A DNA stretch of 64,000 nucleotides, taken from contig OX335660.1 in the NCBI GenBank assembly GCA_946894095.1, forward strand, positions 4,345,001 to 4,409,000, read 5' to 3'. Source of the stretch: Incurvaria masculella (lineage: Eukaryota; Arthropoda; Insecta; Lepidoptera; Incurvariidae). The position numbers were made by a program, and so were the translations under genes. Shown in pieces: positions 11,346-22,876 of this stretch (position 1 is its first letter; the number at the start of each line of letters is the position of its first letter). The notes under the pieces were generated by a model. The model made no database searches. It had not been told where the DNA came from and worked only from the letters and a program-made list of their open reading frames with translations.

Positions 11346-11504
11346 TTTTTTTTGTCTTCGCCGTTTCTTGACGTATGATAACAACTCCTACATAGAATCT
11401 CAAATGTTGGTTGTCTGCTTCCAATTATATAAAAAAATACGTCAATAATCATAAGGGGGCCTATGCCCCTTTTTTTCAATTCGGGACCACTGTGCAGCGT
11501 GTCG

Positions 11505-11640
11505 CCGTTGGGCGGGTGGCTTTTGTTGCGCGGGCGGCGTGTGGTCGTAGGGCGGGCGGCGTATGGTCGTAGGGCGGGAGGCGCATCGTCGTTGGGCGGG
11601 AGGCTTGTGTTCGTAGGGCGGGCGGCACGTCGCGACGTCG
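11505..11640. repeat. GC-rich minisatellite, about 22-bp unit, six copies
   Basis: Degenerate units on the pattern TAGGGCGGGCGGCGTATGGT run through this stretch. Long frames on both strands here are products of the repeat, not genes. Confidence 0.85.
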
Positions 11641-12109
11641 TCACAGAGTGCTCCACAACAGAGTAGAACCGGTCGCGCACAGTGCGCCGCTTCTCGTTTG
11701 TCTTTAGGGCGTGGCGTCGTAATGGCGGCGGCGACGTCGTGCGCGCGATCTCGTTTCGTCGTTATTACGATACACTGACGGCTCCCACCAATCCGGAAGA
11801 GATCCCAAATTTGTGGGAAGGTCTGGGAGGCGCCATTTCCGTCTATGTGGACTGTATTTAATAGTTTTTTATTGTCGCCGCAACACACCCATCCCGAGCG
11901 CTTACCACCGTCCACGGAGCCAGCAGTCGCCACCACAAAACCTCAGCTTTACGCACCGCCGCCGCTGCCAATCGCTTCCTCCCCAAAGCCAGGACTTTCA
12001 CTCTAGGTTTTAAGATGAGTACCAAATTTGCAGGCTCACTCACCAACGATTTGAATAGAAGTGAAGAGCGGGTACTCTTCAAAAGGCGAGCAGCTAGACG
12101 TACACACGC
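11641..12109. other. CpG-rich stretch beside the BEL/Pao gag
   Basis: GC-rich, with no convincing protein on either strand. Its position beyond the minus-strand gag suggests retroelement sequence, but no domain was recognised. Confidence 0.35.
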
Positions 12110-12950
12110 ACACAAGTTGACGCAGAGTCAATTCTTGCTTTTTTTCTTTCAATTTCCTTTTCTAGTAATTTCATTAAATCGTCGAACTGTGGAATAGCGT
12201 GGTTGACCTTCTATTTAAACTCAAAGTGACGACGTGTCGTACCATCTAATTTACTCAACACAATGTACGATAGCACGAAACTCCAACTATCCACCTCTAG
12301 GTCCAAGGCTTTGAGTGCACTAACATTTTCAGATAAAACATTTTTCATATGTTTCAATTATCACTGCTCGGCCCCACAAGCACTGACATACAAAATATCG
12401 CATCCAAATGAGTAGTAGCGATGCGACGCTTACTCGAATATCGAGCTTACAAGGTGTTCCACGCAATGGTGTAATTTTTATCAATCACTGGCAAACCTCG
12501 AATTAAACTCAAGGGTTCACCTTCCACAGACACCAGTAGGTACTGGAAGCGCTCAACGTCCGATAAACTCGTGTTGCCGTGGACCAACGATTTAAATCAA
12601 TTTGAAAAACCCATCCACTTCGTGTACTCACCATGAAATATGGGAAGTTTTATTTTTGGCAAGGAGACATGGCACCTTTTATCCCTTGTCCGGCCGACTT
12701 CATTTGATGTTGACCGAGAACTCGATATACTATTCTCAAGCTAACACTCACTCTTTTGCAAAACTAAGCGAATTTCGTGCAAAGTATCTTCGAATGAGAT
12801 TCGATAGGTTTCCTCGGATTCCGCATCAAACTGGTTCGTTTCAACGAGTTTTGCATCATACTCACTTTGATCTCTTTCAAACTTCTGTTCCAATGCTCAT
12901 CTTAAGCGCAGCGCCTATCGAAAGACACTTTTAGGGAATAAAAGTATTTT
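12110..12950 (-). pseudogene. BEL/Pao retrotransposon gag relic (DUF1759-like)
   Basis: On the minus strand, pieces of a BEL/Pao gag are readable: PKIKLPIFHGEYTKWMGF (near 12650), SLVHGNTSLSDVERFQYLL (near 12560), the NYTIAWNTL segment (near 12470), LKALDLEVDSWSFVLSYIVL (near 12300) and a C-terminal basic helix near 12130. These match, in order, the capsid-like segment found in front of the Pao peptidase in this superfamily. Several stops and shifts separate them and there is no peptidase or pol next to it. Recognition is from motif memory. Confidence 0.65.
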
Positions 12951-12956
12951 TATTTA

Positions 12957-13106
12957 TTTCATCTTCAAATACAAGCGCGCCCTTTTATGAACAACACAGA
13001 ATAACTAAAATGGCTCATGTAAATATCGAGTCTATACTGCCACCTAGTGTAGCTTTTGGGAAAAGCACTGTCTATTTGTTCGTTTAATAGAACTAGATGG
13101 CACCAC
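12957..13106. repeat. Dispersed 150-bp repeat, copy 2
   Basis: Second copy of the repeat at 5802-5955, same orientation, with a few substitutions and a small deletion near 13015. Confidence 0.8.
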
Positions 13107-14089
13107 TGCTGAAGTGACTGATTGGGGCTCGCCGAGGCGATAGCTAGAGAGTTATCAAACTAACACTTCAACATAATTTCGCAGAACAACAGATCGGAAG
13201 GCTGTCGTTGCATACTCAAAGGATGATGATCCTTTTGAAACAAGAAATCGTGCTAAGAGAAGAGAGAGATTCGGAGGTGACTGGCGATTTTACTTGGCAA
13301 TTATCGACTATGAAACAGGGTAGTATGTAAGTAATCAAACGGGATTTTTTTATCAGAATGCAGAAATGTGGATCGCGACAAGAAATGTTCGTGGGTCTAT
13401 TGGAGAAAAAGATTCAGATATAAGAGGTAAGGATCGAAATTCAATTTTTTAACTGCCATGAAAATCTAATTCTATAATTCTTAAAACAGTACAAGTCCTA
13501 AAATCAAAAGTTACCGATAGCGGTTAAATTTTTCTCTTAAGGCGCTAGGACTAGCCAACTACTCGCGCTATACAAATGCACTTTATAACAAATGTAATAA
13601 TATGTAGTGAAACGCTTCAGCAAATCCAAATAGAACTCCAGACTGATAATGGATTGTTAATATTTTTTTATTCCATCATTTATTTAAATAATAATAAAAA
13701 TAAAAAAGTTGATTTTTCTCATTAGAAATCTGAAAGTAATTCGATTTCTAGATATAAGCGAAAACAGCATATATGCATAAACAAAAAATTCCATTTGCTT
13801 TTAGATTTCTACATTTAGTCAAAAAAGTTCGGAAATGGACACCGTTTCCGCAATTTATTTTGTATAGAAATCATACATTAACGAAAATAATTCAATTCCT
13901 AGACAAGGAATCATATATTGTAAGAATGACACTTATAATCGTCAGACTTAGTTAGTTAACTTGGGGTGCCTCGTCTAACTTTGCGATTTGGCTAGTACCA
14001 GGCCCTTAATAAAAATGTATGTACACCACCCGACAGACCAATAAAGAGCATTCGACAACGCGACAAGCTCGTCCAATCAGTCGCCGCAG
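13107..14089. other. Spacer, no gene identified
   Basis: Bases 13187-13322 contain a short open stretch (AKRRERFGGDWRFYLAIIDY) ending at a stop, with a GT-like site after it. I do not recognise it. The remainder is AT-rich with no supported feature. Confidence 0.3.
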
Positions 14090-14470
14090 CAGGCATCGAG
14101 ATTCGCCATCGACCTATCGACAGATATCACACGTCTGTGCTTCGAGATAGACCTCTCGCTCCAGCGGTGTGCTATGAAAACGGTCGAAGAGCCAAGCACG
14201 ATGCGAAAAACGGGTAGCCAGGAATGCAAACAGGCCATGCCAGAACCATTTCAACCGGGAGCAGGCGCGAAACTGCAATCCCCGTGAGCATGGATTAAGA
14301 AACTGGAAAAATTAAACTCAGAGCAGACTGTGACGGATGTCTGCCCCCTACAATCTAGCCGCCTTCCAGCAACCGACCGAGAGACGGGATACCGAATCCT
14401 GGTCGACATTGGCACTGGCATTTCCGTGCGTGTAAGCCCAAGGGGATGCGCAGTTCCGAGACATCAGCTG
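14090..14470 (+). pseudogene. Gypsy-type gag end and retropepsin relic
   Basis: The frame at 14330 reads SSRLPATDRETGYRILVDIG followed by TGISV. This is the start of a gypsy retropepsin, in which the active-site D-T/S-G appears as D-I-G. The upstream 200 bases contain broken gag-like sequence (CYENGRRAKH). Reverse transcriptase is absent and the tandem array starts directly downstream. The Ile in place of Thr/Ser and the truncation make it inactive. Confidence 0.6.
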
Positions 14471-14519
14471 GATGCGCGACAATATTTATTTTTTTGTTTA
14501 AATACTTTAAAAATACTTT

Positions 14520-16215
14520 TTATAGATAACTATGATTGCCTCTCTCAATCCTAAACCTCACAGAGAACATGTGTTTTAACGGTTGTTGCAGCTTATAGAT
14601 GGAGACACAATACCGAGCTACTCCTCATTGAAGGGTTTCGAAAAATAAAGGCTCGGCTACAATTTAAAAAAATATATGGGATGTAATTGCCTCACAGTTA
14701 AAGGTACTGAATCACAATGTTACTAGCCCCCAGTGCCCCACCCAAAATTTGCTGGTTTAAAAAAACAGTACAAAGATCACAAAGAAATCTGACAATGATA
14801 AATAAGCTGGATTTATTATACGGTAACTATGATTCCCTATCTCAATCTCAAGGCTCACAGAGAAACAATAACATAAGCTTTAATGGTTGTTGCAGCTTAT
14901 AGATGGAGGCACAACACTGTGCTACTCCGCATTGAGGAGTATCGAAAAGTAAAGACTCGACTACAATAAAAAAAAAGGGATATAATTGCCTCACTGTTAA
15001 AGGCACTGAATCACAATATTACTGTCCTCCAGTGCCCCAGCCAAAATTTGCTGGTTTAAAAAAACAATACAAAGCCATAAAATATCACAAATAAAAATCT
15101 GGCAATGATAAAAAAAGCTGGATTTGTTATAAGGTAACTGTGATTGCCTATCTCAAAAACATGTCAGAAATAAAACTTTCAGGAACTTCAACTATTTCGA
15201 TTATGAAGTTGCGTCGGTGACTGCTGTTATACCTGTATATTCGCCATTCTCCTTTCTATACATTTTCAACTGTCGACTTTTTAACATATGTTTTAATGAT
15301 TGTTGCAGTTTATAGATGGAGGCACTATACAATTCTACTTCTCATACAGAAGTATCGAAAAAAAGAAAACTTGACGACATCTAAAAAAATATCACTGAAA
15401 AAAGGCCCTGAATCATAATGTTGCGGGCCCCCAGTGTCAGTCAGAATTTGCTGGTTTAAAAACTATTATAGAGCCATAAAATGCCAGAAATGAAAATTTG
15501 GCAATGATAAATAAACTTGATTTATTATAAGGTAACTATGATTGCCTATCTCAATCTCAAGGCTCACAGAGAAAACATAACACATTTTTTAATGGTTATT
15601 GCAGCTTATAGATGGAGACACAATGCCGAGGTAACTCCTATTAGAAGAGTATCGAAAAATTAAAACTGGACGAAATCAAAAAAAAAAATTGGGATGTAAT
15701 TTTGTCTCATAGTTAAAGGCATTGATGATAATAAAAGCTGGATTTGTTATAAGGTAACTATGATTGCCTATCTCAATAACACGTAAAAATAAATTTTCAG
15801 GACACTTCAACTATTACGATTTTGAAGTTACGTTGGTGACTGCTGTTATACCTGTATATTCGCCATTCTCCTTTTAGTTTTCGACCGTCGACGCTGGCCG
15901 TGGTTCGGATTCCACGTAGAATTGTAGCTCCTCTCTTAATACTCAAACAAATGAACGGCTGGTGATAGTTCAGAAGCAATAAGACTCACAGAGAAATAAT
16001 AACATGTCTTTGAATTCTTGTTGCAGCTTATAGATGGAGGCACCATACCGTGCTACTACTCCTCTTTGTGGAACATCTCTAAAATATATCGGATATCATT
16101 CCTCACAGTTAACGGCACTGAATCACCATGTTACTGACCTGGACTGTTACTAGCCTGGACTGTTACTGACTGAATAAAAAAGTCGGATTTGTTATAAGGT
16201 AAAATATGATTGCAA
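14520..16215. repeat. Degenerate tandem array, about 300-bp unit, six starts
   Basis: The marker GGTAACTATGATTGCC, with variants, occurs near 14525, 14822, 15134, 15532, 15752 and 16197. Units share TTGTTGCAGCTTATAGATGG and AATTTGCTGGTTTAAA. Uneven spacing (about 220-445 bases) shows internal deletions and insertions. A 40-base SINE piece (GGCCGTGGTTCGGATTCCAC) interrupts the unit near 15893. Non-coding. Confidence 0.8.
15886..15930 (+). repeat. Fragment of the composite-head SINE
   Basis: Contains the B-box segment GGCCGTGGTTCGGATTCCAC and following bases of the SINE head seen on the minus strand at 7340-7735, here on the plus strand, inside the tandem array. Confidence 0.65.
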
Positions 16216-16613
16216 TCTTTCTGCTCTGCAGATCTCAAACTTTCTATCTGCCCAGCCCTCGAGATTACATGATTTATATCTGTAGTAACGCCAAACATTC
16301 CCCATTTTGCACTGTATTTGAGGTATATTGCTTAAAAATAAACAGAAGCCAAACAATTACTAATGACATTTAATATTTGACATTTGGCAGGAGTGTCAGG
16401 GAAAGGTGTACCAACCTGAGAAAAAAATAATCTAATCGGTAAAGCGTTCTAAATTTCCCGGAACTTATTGATCATAGTGTACTACGAAATGAAAACAGTG
16501 AGGAGACCAGAAATATTACGAACAAAGAAAATGAAGATCGTACTACGACTTATGTTGTATCGAAAAGTACGCCTAAAGAAATAATTATTCGGAAGCCTAA
16601 CCAAGGGACATAT

Positions 16614-19600
16614 GAGGCCTCTAGTTGCAAAAGCTGCATTGTCCATTTTTTTCCGATGGCAACATTTTCATACCACTGGATTTCTCATCATTTTTACTAT
16701 TATTTAATTTTTGTAAACAGTTTCAAAGTCAACTTTATCCAATATAAATCCACGATCAAAATATTGTGTGCGTAACAAAAGCTGCATTGTCCTTCTATGT
16801 CCAGTTCAAAAACCACATTGTCCTCTTCAGCCAATCACAAGCCGCCATTGTCAAAGCGTTTAGTATGGCGGATAGTGTGAGCACGCGTACATTACGGTCC
16901 CGAAAAAGTGTTGAAAAGTAACAGTTTTAGAGCGAAATACAGTATGATATTTGGTGCTGCATAAAGATGGATGAACACCCTGCAACAGTGAATAATAAGC
17001 ATGCTCGGAAGAGACACAGGCAACCGGAGACATGGCAACGAAATCAAGAAAAATCTCGGAGGTTAGTACACAGTGACCAATGTATCTTGTTACTTTGATT
17101 TGTTTTATTTCTGCGAATAATTTAAGATTCTGTTTTCTTAAAACCTTCAACATCGATAACACGTCCATCTATGTTATTGTTCAAGTATGTGCACACGCAA
17201 CTAGTAATTACTTACACTTTAAATACTTGCGTGTCAATTGTTTTTCTTAGGCACGATTGAGAGTTTCCGAGTCATACAAACACAAACGACAATATCAAAT
17301 TTTATATGGGCTTTAGATGTAGTTGGCCAAGTTTGGAGCCTGTCCAGCCTACAAATAATTAAACGGATGTACATTATTTTTACTATATTTCCATTTCACT
17401 TAATTTGTACTTGTCAGCATAAACTGTCAGATTATGTTTTCATTTTTGTCAATTAAATTTCAGGTATTCACCTAAAGATCTGCCAAGGAAACCTGCCTGC
17501 ACTCACAGTAAAAAAACTTGTTTTCAGTGCAATGAATTGTCAATGACCGATTTAAGGCACTTTCATACTGCATTCTACAAACATTTAGAAAAAAAATTAC
17601 AAGACGCTTTCATACTAAAATATCTAAAAGTTTCTCAACCAAAAAGACATCGACCTAGAAAAGCTGACAACAATCAATCAAGGAAAAATCAAGCTACACA
17701 ATTCTTTGTCTACAGTAAATCTAAAAAGAAATCTGTGAGGGTTTGCCAAAAAACCTTCATGGCCATACTTGGAGTAAAAAGAACCCGAATCGAATGGATA
17801 GCAAAACATTTTCTAAGAGATGGTTCCCTTCCAAAAGATCGTCGAGGTGGTGACAGAAGATCCCACAAATATAAACATAAGAGACAGGCTATAATTGATT
17901 TTATAAAAAAACTGAACTGTTCCGAGCCGCACTACTGCAGAGGTCATACCATGAGATTGTATCTTCCAGCGGAGTTAAGTATCAACAGATTATGGAAAAT
18001 ATACAATGAACAATCTCAATCAGACCTTGAAGTAAAAAAAAACCTTTTCAGGACCGTGTTTAATACTAATTTTAATCTAGGATTTGGGTCTCCTCAGACT
18101 GACGTATGCTCCGAATGCCTGCAATTCAAGGAAAAAATCAAGATTGCCAGCAGACTCGGCGATGACAGGGCTAAGGCGACACTCATGATCGAAAAAAGAG
18201 TGCACACTGAACGCTCGAAAGCATTTTTCAAATACCTAAAAGAAGATTTACCGATAATTGCAATATTTTCTTTCGACTGCCAAAAAAATCTACCTCTTCC
18301 TAAAATTCCTGATCAAAGCACCTACTACGCGCGTCAATTATATTTGTACAATTTCACAGTTGTAGAGGGTACATCAAAATCAACATTGGACCCAACTAAC
18401 ACATACAGCTATGTGTGGACCGAAGAACAGTACCCAAAAAATGCTAACTTGATCGCATCGGCCGTATACCACAGACTAAAAAATACAACGTTTTCAGCAC
18501 AGGTTGAGACCGTAAGATTAATGGCCGATGGCTGTGCGGGTCAAAATAAAAACACCATTCTCATTGGTATGTGTCAAAAATGGTTAACCGAAGCGCCGGC
18601 ACACATAAAAAAAATTGAAATTATATTTCCTGTAGTAGGCCACTCTTATTTGCCTTCAGATAGAGTGTTTGGTAGAGTGGAAAAAGAATTTCGAAAAAGA
18701 GACCACATTATAGAACCAACAGAATACATAGAGCTGATAAAGGAACACTCCACAATACTTAATGTTGGGCAAGACTGTGAAGTCAATGATTGGAAAACTG
18801 CAGTTAAAAATATTTTAAAGGACGTTGGTCAGTGGCATGTGGCATTTTCTAAGTGCAAACGGTTCATATTAAAACGGTCAAAAAAAACACAAGGCCTCGT
18901 TCTGCTAAGGGGCGAACCGCACTACCGTATGGATTTGTCTGCTTACAGAAGTGTGTGTAAAACAGACAAACTCTCTGTGGATATAAACCCAGATAACATA
19001 ATGATGAATCAGAAGGCGGTGAATGCCTTAAAACTTGCAGACGTTAAGAAACTTTTGGATAAGCATTTTGGTTATAATTGGAGACAGTTGAAAACATTAA
19101 ACTTTTACGATAAAATTATACCCTCCGTAAATGAACCTTATATAAATGAAGACGACACTCACATCGGAGTAGATGAAAGTGAGAACATGTGTGAAGAGCA
19201 ATCAGAAATTCCTGGATTAGCGATTTAATATTCATTCATGCCTATAATATAAAATATATATAAATTAAGAGACTGAGGCCCGGTTGCAGGAAGAGATGTA
19301 GAAGTTAATTAATGTCACTTTCAGTGCAACGCATGGGGTTGATTCAGATAAATTCCATACTGTCCACAAAAAGTGACGTGTTTAATCATTTGTTGACGTT
19401 GATTTAACGTTGACGAACTTTAGTGCAACCGGGCCTAAGACCATCATTCCTACTTTGATCATAAAATAGGTAAATATGTCTTAAGAGAATACAAAAAAAA
19501 TGTGCTTAGCATAAGAAATAATATAATAATAATCATTGAAATAATTTGGTGTATTAATTTATGTGCCCGGCCGATATTATATTTTCCCACACTTTTTCTT

Positions 19601-19997
19601 TCCATTTGAATTTCAGAACTTTTTCAATTCTAATATTTAAATGCACACGGATAAAAGTATCACGATCATTCGTGACTACATACTTTGATGTATTGACATT
19701 TGACAGCTTCCGTCATTCGAAACAAAGTTTGCATTGTCCATTAGTGTACAATTCAAAATCAGCATTGTTTATGGGTGAGTTTCAAAGGCTGCATTGTCCT
19801 ATTTTGTTTTTAATTTTTTCACCTTTTTACTCAAGATGACATAGTTTTTTGTTTGTATTATGTACCTCCTATTTAATATTTCGTGCGCCATATAACATTT
19901 TACTCAATAAATTGTCTTATTAAACAGATATTAATAATTTTCACTTCCTGAAAATTTTGACAAAGTGGACAATGCAGCTATTGCAACTAGTGGCCTC
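16614..19997 (+). mobile_element. Complete-ended DNA transposon with DUF7869-like DDE gene (Sola-like)
   Basis: Terminal inverted repeats of 32 bp agree at 30 positions: GAGGCCTCTAGTTGCAA begins the left arm at 16614 and GAGGCCACTAGTTGCAA the right arm, read inward from 19997. ATAT flanks both sides (16610-16613 and 19998-20001). Because the flanks together read CATATG, the exact duplication length is ambiguous (ATAT or up to 6 bp). Both subterminal regions carry repeats of GCTGCATTGTCC. The 3.38-kb element encodes one spliced gene. A 4-bp duplication and GAG ends fit what I recall of Sola-type elements, but this assignment is tentative. Confidence 0.85.
16967..19228 (+). CDS. DUF7869-like putative DDE transposase, two exons
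   Basis: Proposed transposase of the element at 16614-19997. Exon 1 is 16967-17061 (basic start MDEHPATVNNKHARKRH) and exon 2 is 17464-19228, joined across a GT-AG intron in phase (AG|G), giving 619 residues. Exon 2 opens with YSPKDLPRKPACTHSKKTC and a Cys-rich patch. The catalytic core shows Asp in FSFDCQKN (about residue 303), Asp in MADGCAGQNKN (about 387) and Glu in GRVEKEFRK (about 438), an RNase H-like D-D-E order. TDVCSECLQFK (about 240) may bind zinc. The frame has no internal stop. Proteins of this type are common but mostly unnamed in insects and cnidarians. Function is inferred from motif order and inverted ends. Confidence 0.8.
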
Positions 19998-20529
19998 ATA
20001 TGACCTACCGAAAATAGATTTGGATAATAAGAAGGTGAAAATCACATCAGATGTCTTGTTCAAACCAAAACGGGATGATACGAATGTGACAATGCTCTCA
20101 TCTATAAACCCAGACACACAAAATGCATTTAAATTCCAATGCTGATATAGAAAATATGGTGAACATTTATAACGTATCAGGTAGTGATATGAACTTTTCA
20201 GGGGTATTTCAAGACTATGTTCGATCTTCTTTGCAATCAAATGCGAGTGTAATTTTTGATCAGCTTGATGCAGTAGAGCCAACGTCGCTGCCTGATGAAG
20301 TCCCAACCTTAGGACTACAAGGGACGGTGTCGGCAAACTCACGATTGACTCACTCAAACTTATATGATTCAGATTCAGACGAAAATATTTTTTAAACTAA
20401 GCCAAGCTATATCATTATTTTAAAATCGCAAATTATTATCGGTAAAGCGTTTTAAATTCAAACTACAAATTCCCGGAACTTATTGATCATAGTGTATACT
20501 ATCCATTATACGTTTATACTCTTGATAAT

Positions 20530-20935
20530 TGTTGGTAAAGTTTGCAGTTCAATCGCAAAGAAAGCCGGAAACAACTGTCATGTGTGTGGTGCTACACCAA
20601 AATTGAGCCAGGTAAAATAACGGCCTGTTGGCCAAGCATTCCTAACTCTTGGTATCTACAGCCTCCATGCCTGGATCAAATGCTTTGGAGTGCTTGATCC
20701 ATATAGCGTACAGAATAGAAATAAAGACCTGGCAGGAAGCCGATAAAGGTAGAGTCGCTTTAAGGAAATCAAATACAATCAAGGTTCCGAACAGAGATGG
20801 GGATCTTGGTTGATAGACCAAAACAGGGGTTCGGGTCTACCAATGACGGCAACACTGCTCGACGTTTATTTTCAGATGCAGAAAAATCCTCTGAAATAAC
20901 TGGGATAAGCGTTGATCTTGTGGCGGTCTGACACA
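20530..20935 (+). pseudogene. Transib transposase fragment, copy B
   Basis: Middle part of a Transib transposase: the GKVC...NNCHVCGATPKLS zinc segment (about 20548-20610), the LHAWIKC helix (about 20665) and the KQGFGSTNDGNTARRLFSDA segment (about 20820-20880), ending in ITGISVDLV. Frames change several times. The first and last catalytic residues are absent. Confidence 0.8.
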
Positions 20936-21639
20936 CTGTCATCCGACACCTCGATTGCGAGCGGTGGGAACTTCCTCCCCCCTTGCCGGGCCGCGCCGCC
21001 ACGGTACTCCAGTCTTCCTGAAACATCGACCTAGACGGTGCGTTGTAAGCTCTCATTGCAACCCCGTGTTTTTGACTCCATTTATATTCCATACCGATAT
21101 GTATGTGTTTAGTCCCAAATTGCAAGCCACTAGAAAATAGTTTGCCAGCTTCAGCTGTCAAAGAGAAGACAGTGAGTTGGCAATTTTCAGTGGTCGGCGG
21201 TCAAAGAGGAGACAGTGTCACAGAAGTGACTGTAAGTTGTTGTCAATCGTGTGAATTCGTGTCCGGTTATTTATTTCGCATCGCGTTCCTCGCGTTTTGC
21301 CGACAAAAGCGAATATTAGGTGTGGTGCTTCGCCCAGGCATTGTATAGTGGTCGGATAGCCTTCGTGTCCAGAGGTGGAACCAGGAGGAATCTTCTTCCG
21401 CGCAACTGCGCGTGCTTTGAGACGCCGCGGCGCCGCCAGAACTCAACGCAACGCGGGGTTTGAGTGAGTTCCCGAGTACTTCCCAACCATATGGGTTCAC
21501 ACTCACGATCACGTCCTGCCAGCACAGGACACCATTCGACGGGGTATGTACATACGCCTTAAAACAGTATGTTTGACTTAAATGTAAAATTAAATGTAGG
21601 TACGTGAATCCTTGGTCATGGATATTTTATCTGCAACAT
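20936..21639. other. GC-rich stretch upstream of a gypsy gag relic
   Basis: No protein recognised. A short internal duplication (CAAAGAGAAGACAGTGAG near 21160 and CAAAGAGGAGACAGTGTC near 21203) is present. It could be LTR or leader of the gypsy gag that follows, but no ends were matched. Confidence 0.3.
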
Positions 21640-21830
21640 TCGTCACGTGGATATTCGTCAACGGCTCCTACAAGAACCAGATCTCTCGTTAGACCGTGCA
21701 TTGGTCATCGCCAAGTCAATGCTACTGTCACAAGAAGATTCGTCGACCATACTCGGAGTGAGGCGTGAAACGTCACACAGTAGCTCAAAAACGCGGAAGT
21801 CACACGGGAGGCCGAGCATGCAGATATTAA

Positions 21831-22876
21831 ACATAAATGCGTTAGTCGGCAGGGTCCGGAAGCAAATCTTCATATTTAAACGTCTACGAGATGTTGCCGA
21901 TCGGCAATTACTCAGTACCATCTACTATGCCCTGGTGCAATCGCTCTTGGGATACTGTTCACTTGCATGGGGTGGAGCATCCAGAACATTACTCCTCAAA
22001 CTTGAGCGAGCCCAAAGAGCGATACTTAAAGTAATGCTACGAAAACCTTTCCGTTTCCCTACTAATGAACTTTACAGTGAAGCTGGCTACCTTGGTGTTA
22101 GACAGCTGTTTATAAGTGCATTAATATTAGACTTTCACAAAACATCCTTAAACACAAAGCTTTTTCCAAATAGACCAGTGCGCCAAAGTCGCTGGCCTGT
22201 GCCTAAAACCCGCACTTCCTTTGCTCAAAAATTTGATCAAAAAAAATGTTTAGGTCCCCATATCTACACCGAAACAAATAACCAACTAAACATCTTATAT
22301 CTTACCAAACACAAATGTAAAAATGCAGTGCACGGATGGCTTACATCGAAATCGAGCAATGAAACTGAATGCCTATTAGCTGTATCGAAATAAACTTAAA
22401 ATTAGTTCATAAATATTGTTTTCTTCTTTTTATGTCTTTCTTTGTTTTTGCGTTTGTAATTTTATTTACATAGGATTTATTGATTTTTTTCCCCTCTTTT
22501 TCTTGAAATATAATTAGTTGTTATTTACTTATTTTAAATTAATATTAAATATTGTGTAGCATTAACTTACATGTAGTTCTTTGCTCTTGTATTAATCCAC
22601 GTATCGATGCTTCTGTTTGCATTTATTAAGATTGTATATTCTGTACTAATTTCTATGTCAAGTGCAAGTGTTTTTAATTTACACGTCTACTTCAACCCGA
22701 CAGCTCGATGAAAGACCCTGCTTCTCATAACACAGGGAATCCTAGCATGAGAAGCAGGGTTACTACTGTATATAGCAGCCTAGTTATTATTAAAAGAAAT
22801 AAAATATATGAATTATGTAATATTAGGCTAAGCTTTTTTGGTAAAGAATAAATATATTTTGATTTTGATTTTGAGA
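21831..22876 (+). mobile_element. 5'-truncated LINE (non-LTR retrotransposon) end
   Basis: The open stretch from about 21831 to 22393 is the C-terminal, post-polymerase part of a non-LTR reverse transcriptase: LLSTIYYALVQSLLGYCSLA then WGGA and LERAQRAILKVMLRKPFRFP are the familiar motifs. It fuses in frame with the upstream gypsy gag by chance. The 3' UTR (22394-22876) ends in a TTTTGA microsatellite after AATAAATATATTT, a tail type of some insect LINEs. The RT active site and endonuclease are missing, as usual for 5'-truncated insertions. Confidence 0.8.
22725..22765. repeat. Small inverted repeat in the LINE 3' UTR
   Basis: ACCCTGCTTCTCAT near 22717 faces ATGAGAAGCAGGGT near 22747, a 14-bp stem with a 16-base loop. 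Possibly a structural element of the LINE tail. Confidence 0.6.

Larger units (their letters stand above)
16438..20395 (+). pseudogene. Unrecognised ORF split by the 16.6-kb transposon
   Basis: Bases 16455-16613 are open in one frame (includes IIIRKPNQGTY) and bases 20002-20145 are open in the frame that continues it (DLPKIDLDNKKVKITSDVLF). If the element and one ATAT copy are ignored, the two join without a shift. A further frame (20123-20395, ending LYDSDSDENIF) follows after a shift near 20140. The product is acidic and low in hydrophobic residues; I do not recognise it. The segment around TCCCGGAACTTATTGATCAT at 16456 is partly duplicated at 20472, with an 11-base insertion nearby. Confidence 0.5.

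Noticed and set aside
11442..11936. Minus-strand 164-residue Pro/Arg-rich frame
   Set aside because: Generated by the 22-bp minisatellite and CpG-rich flank.
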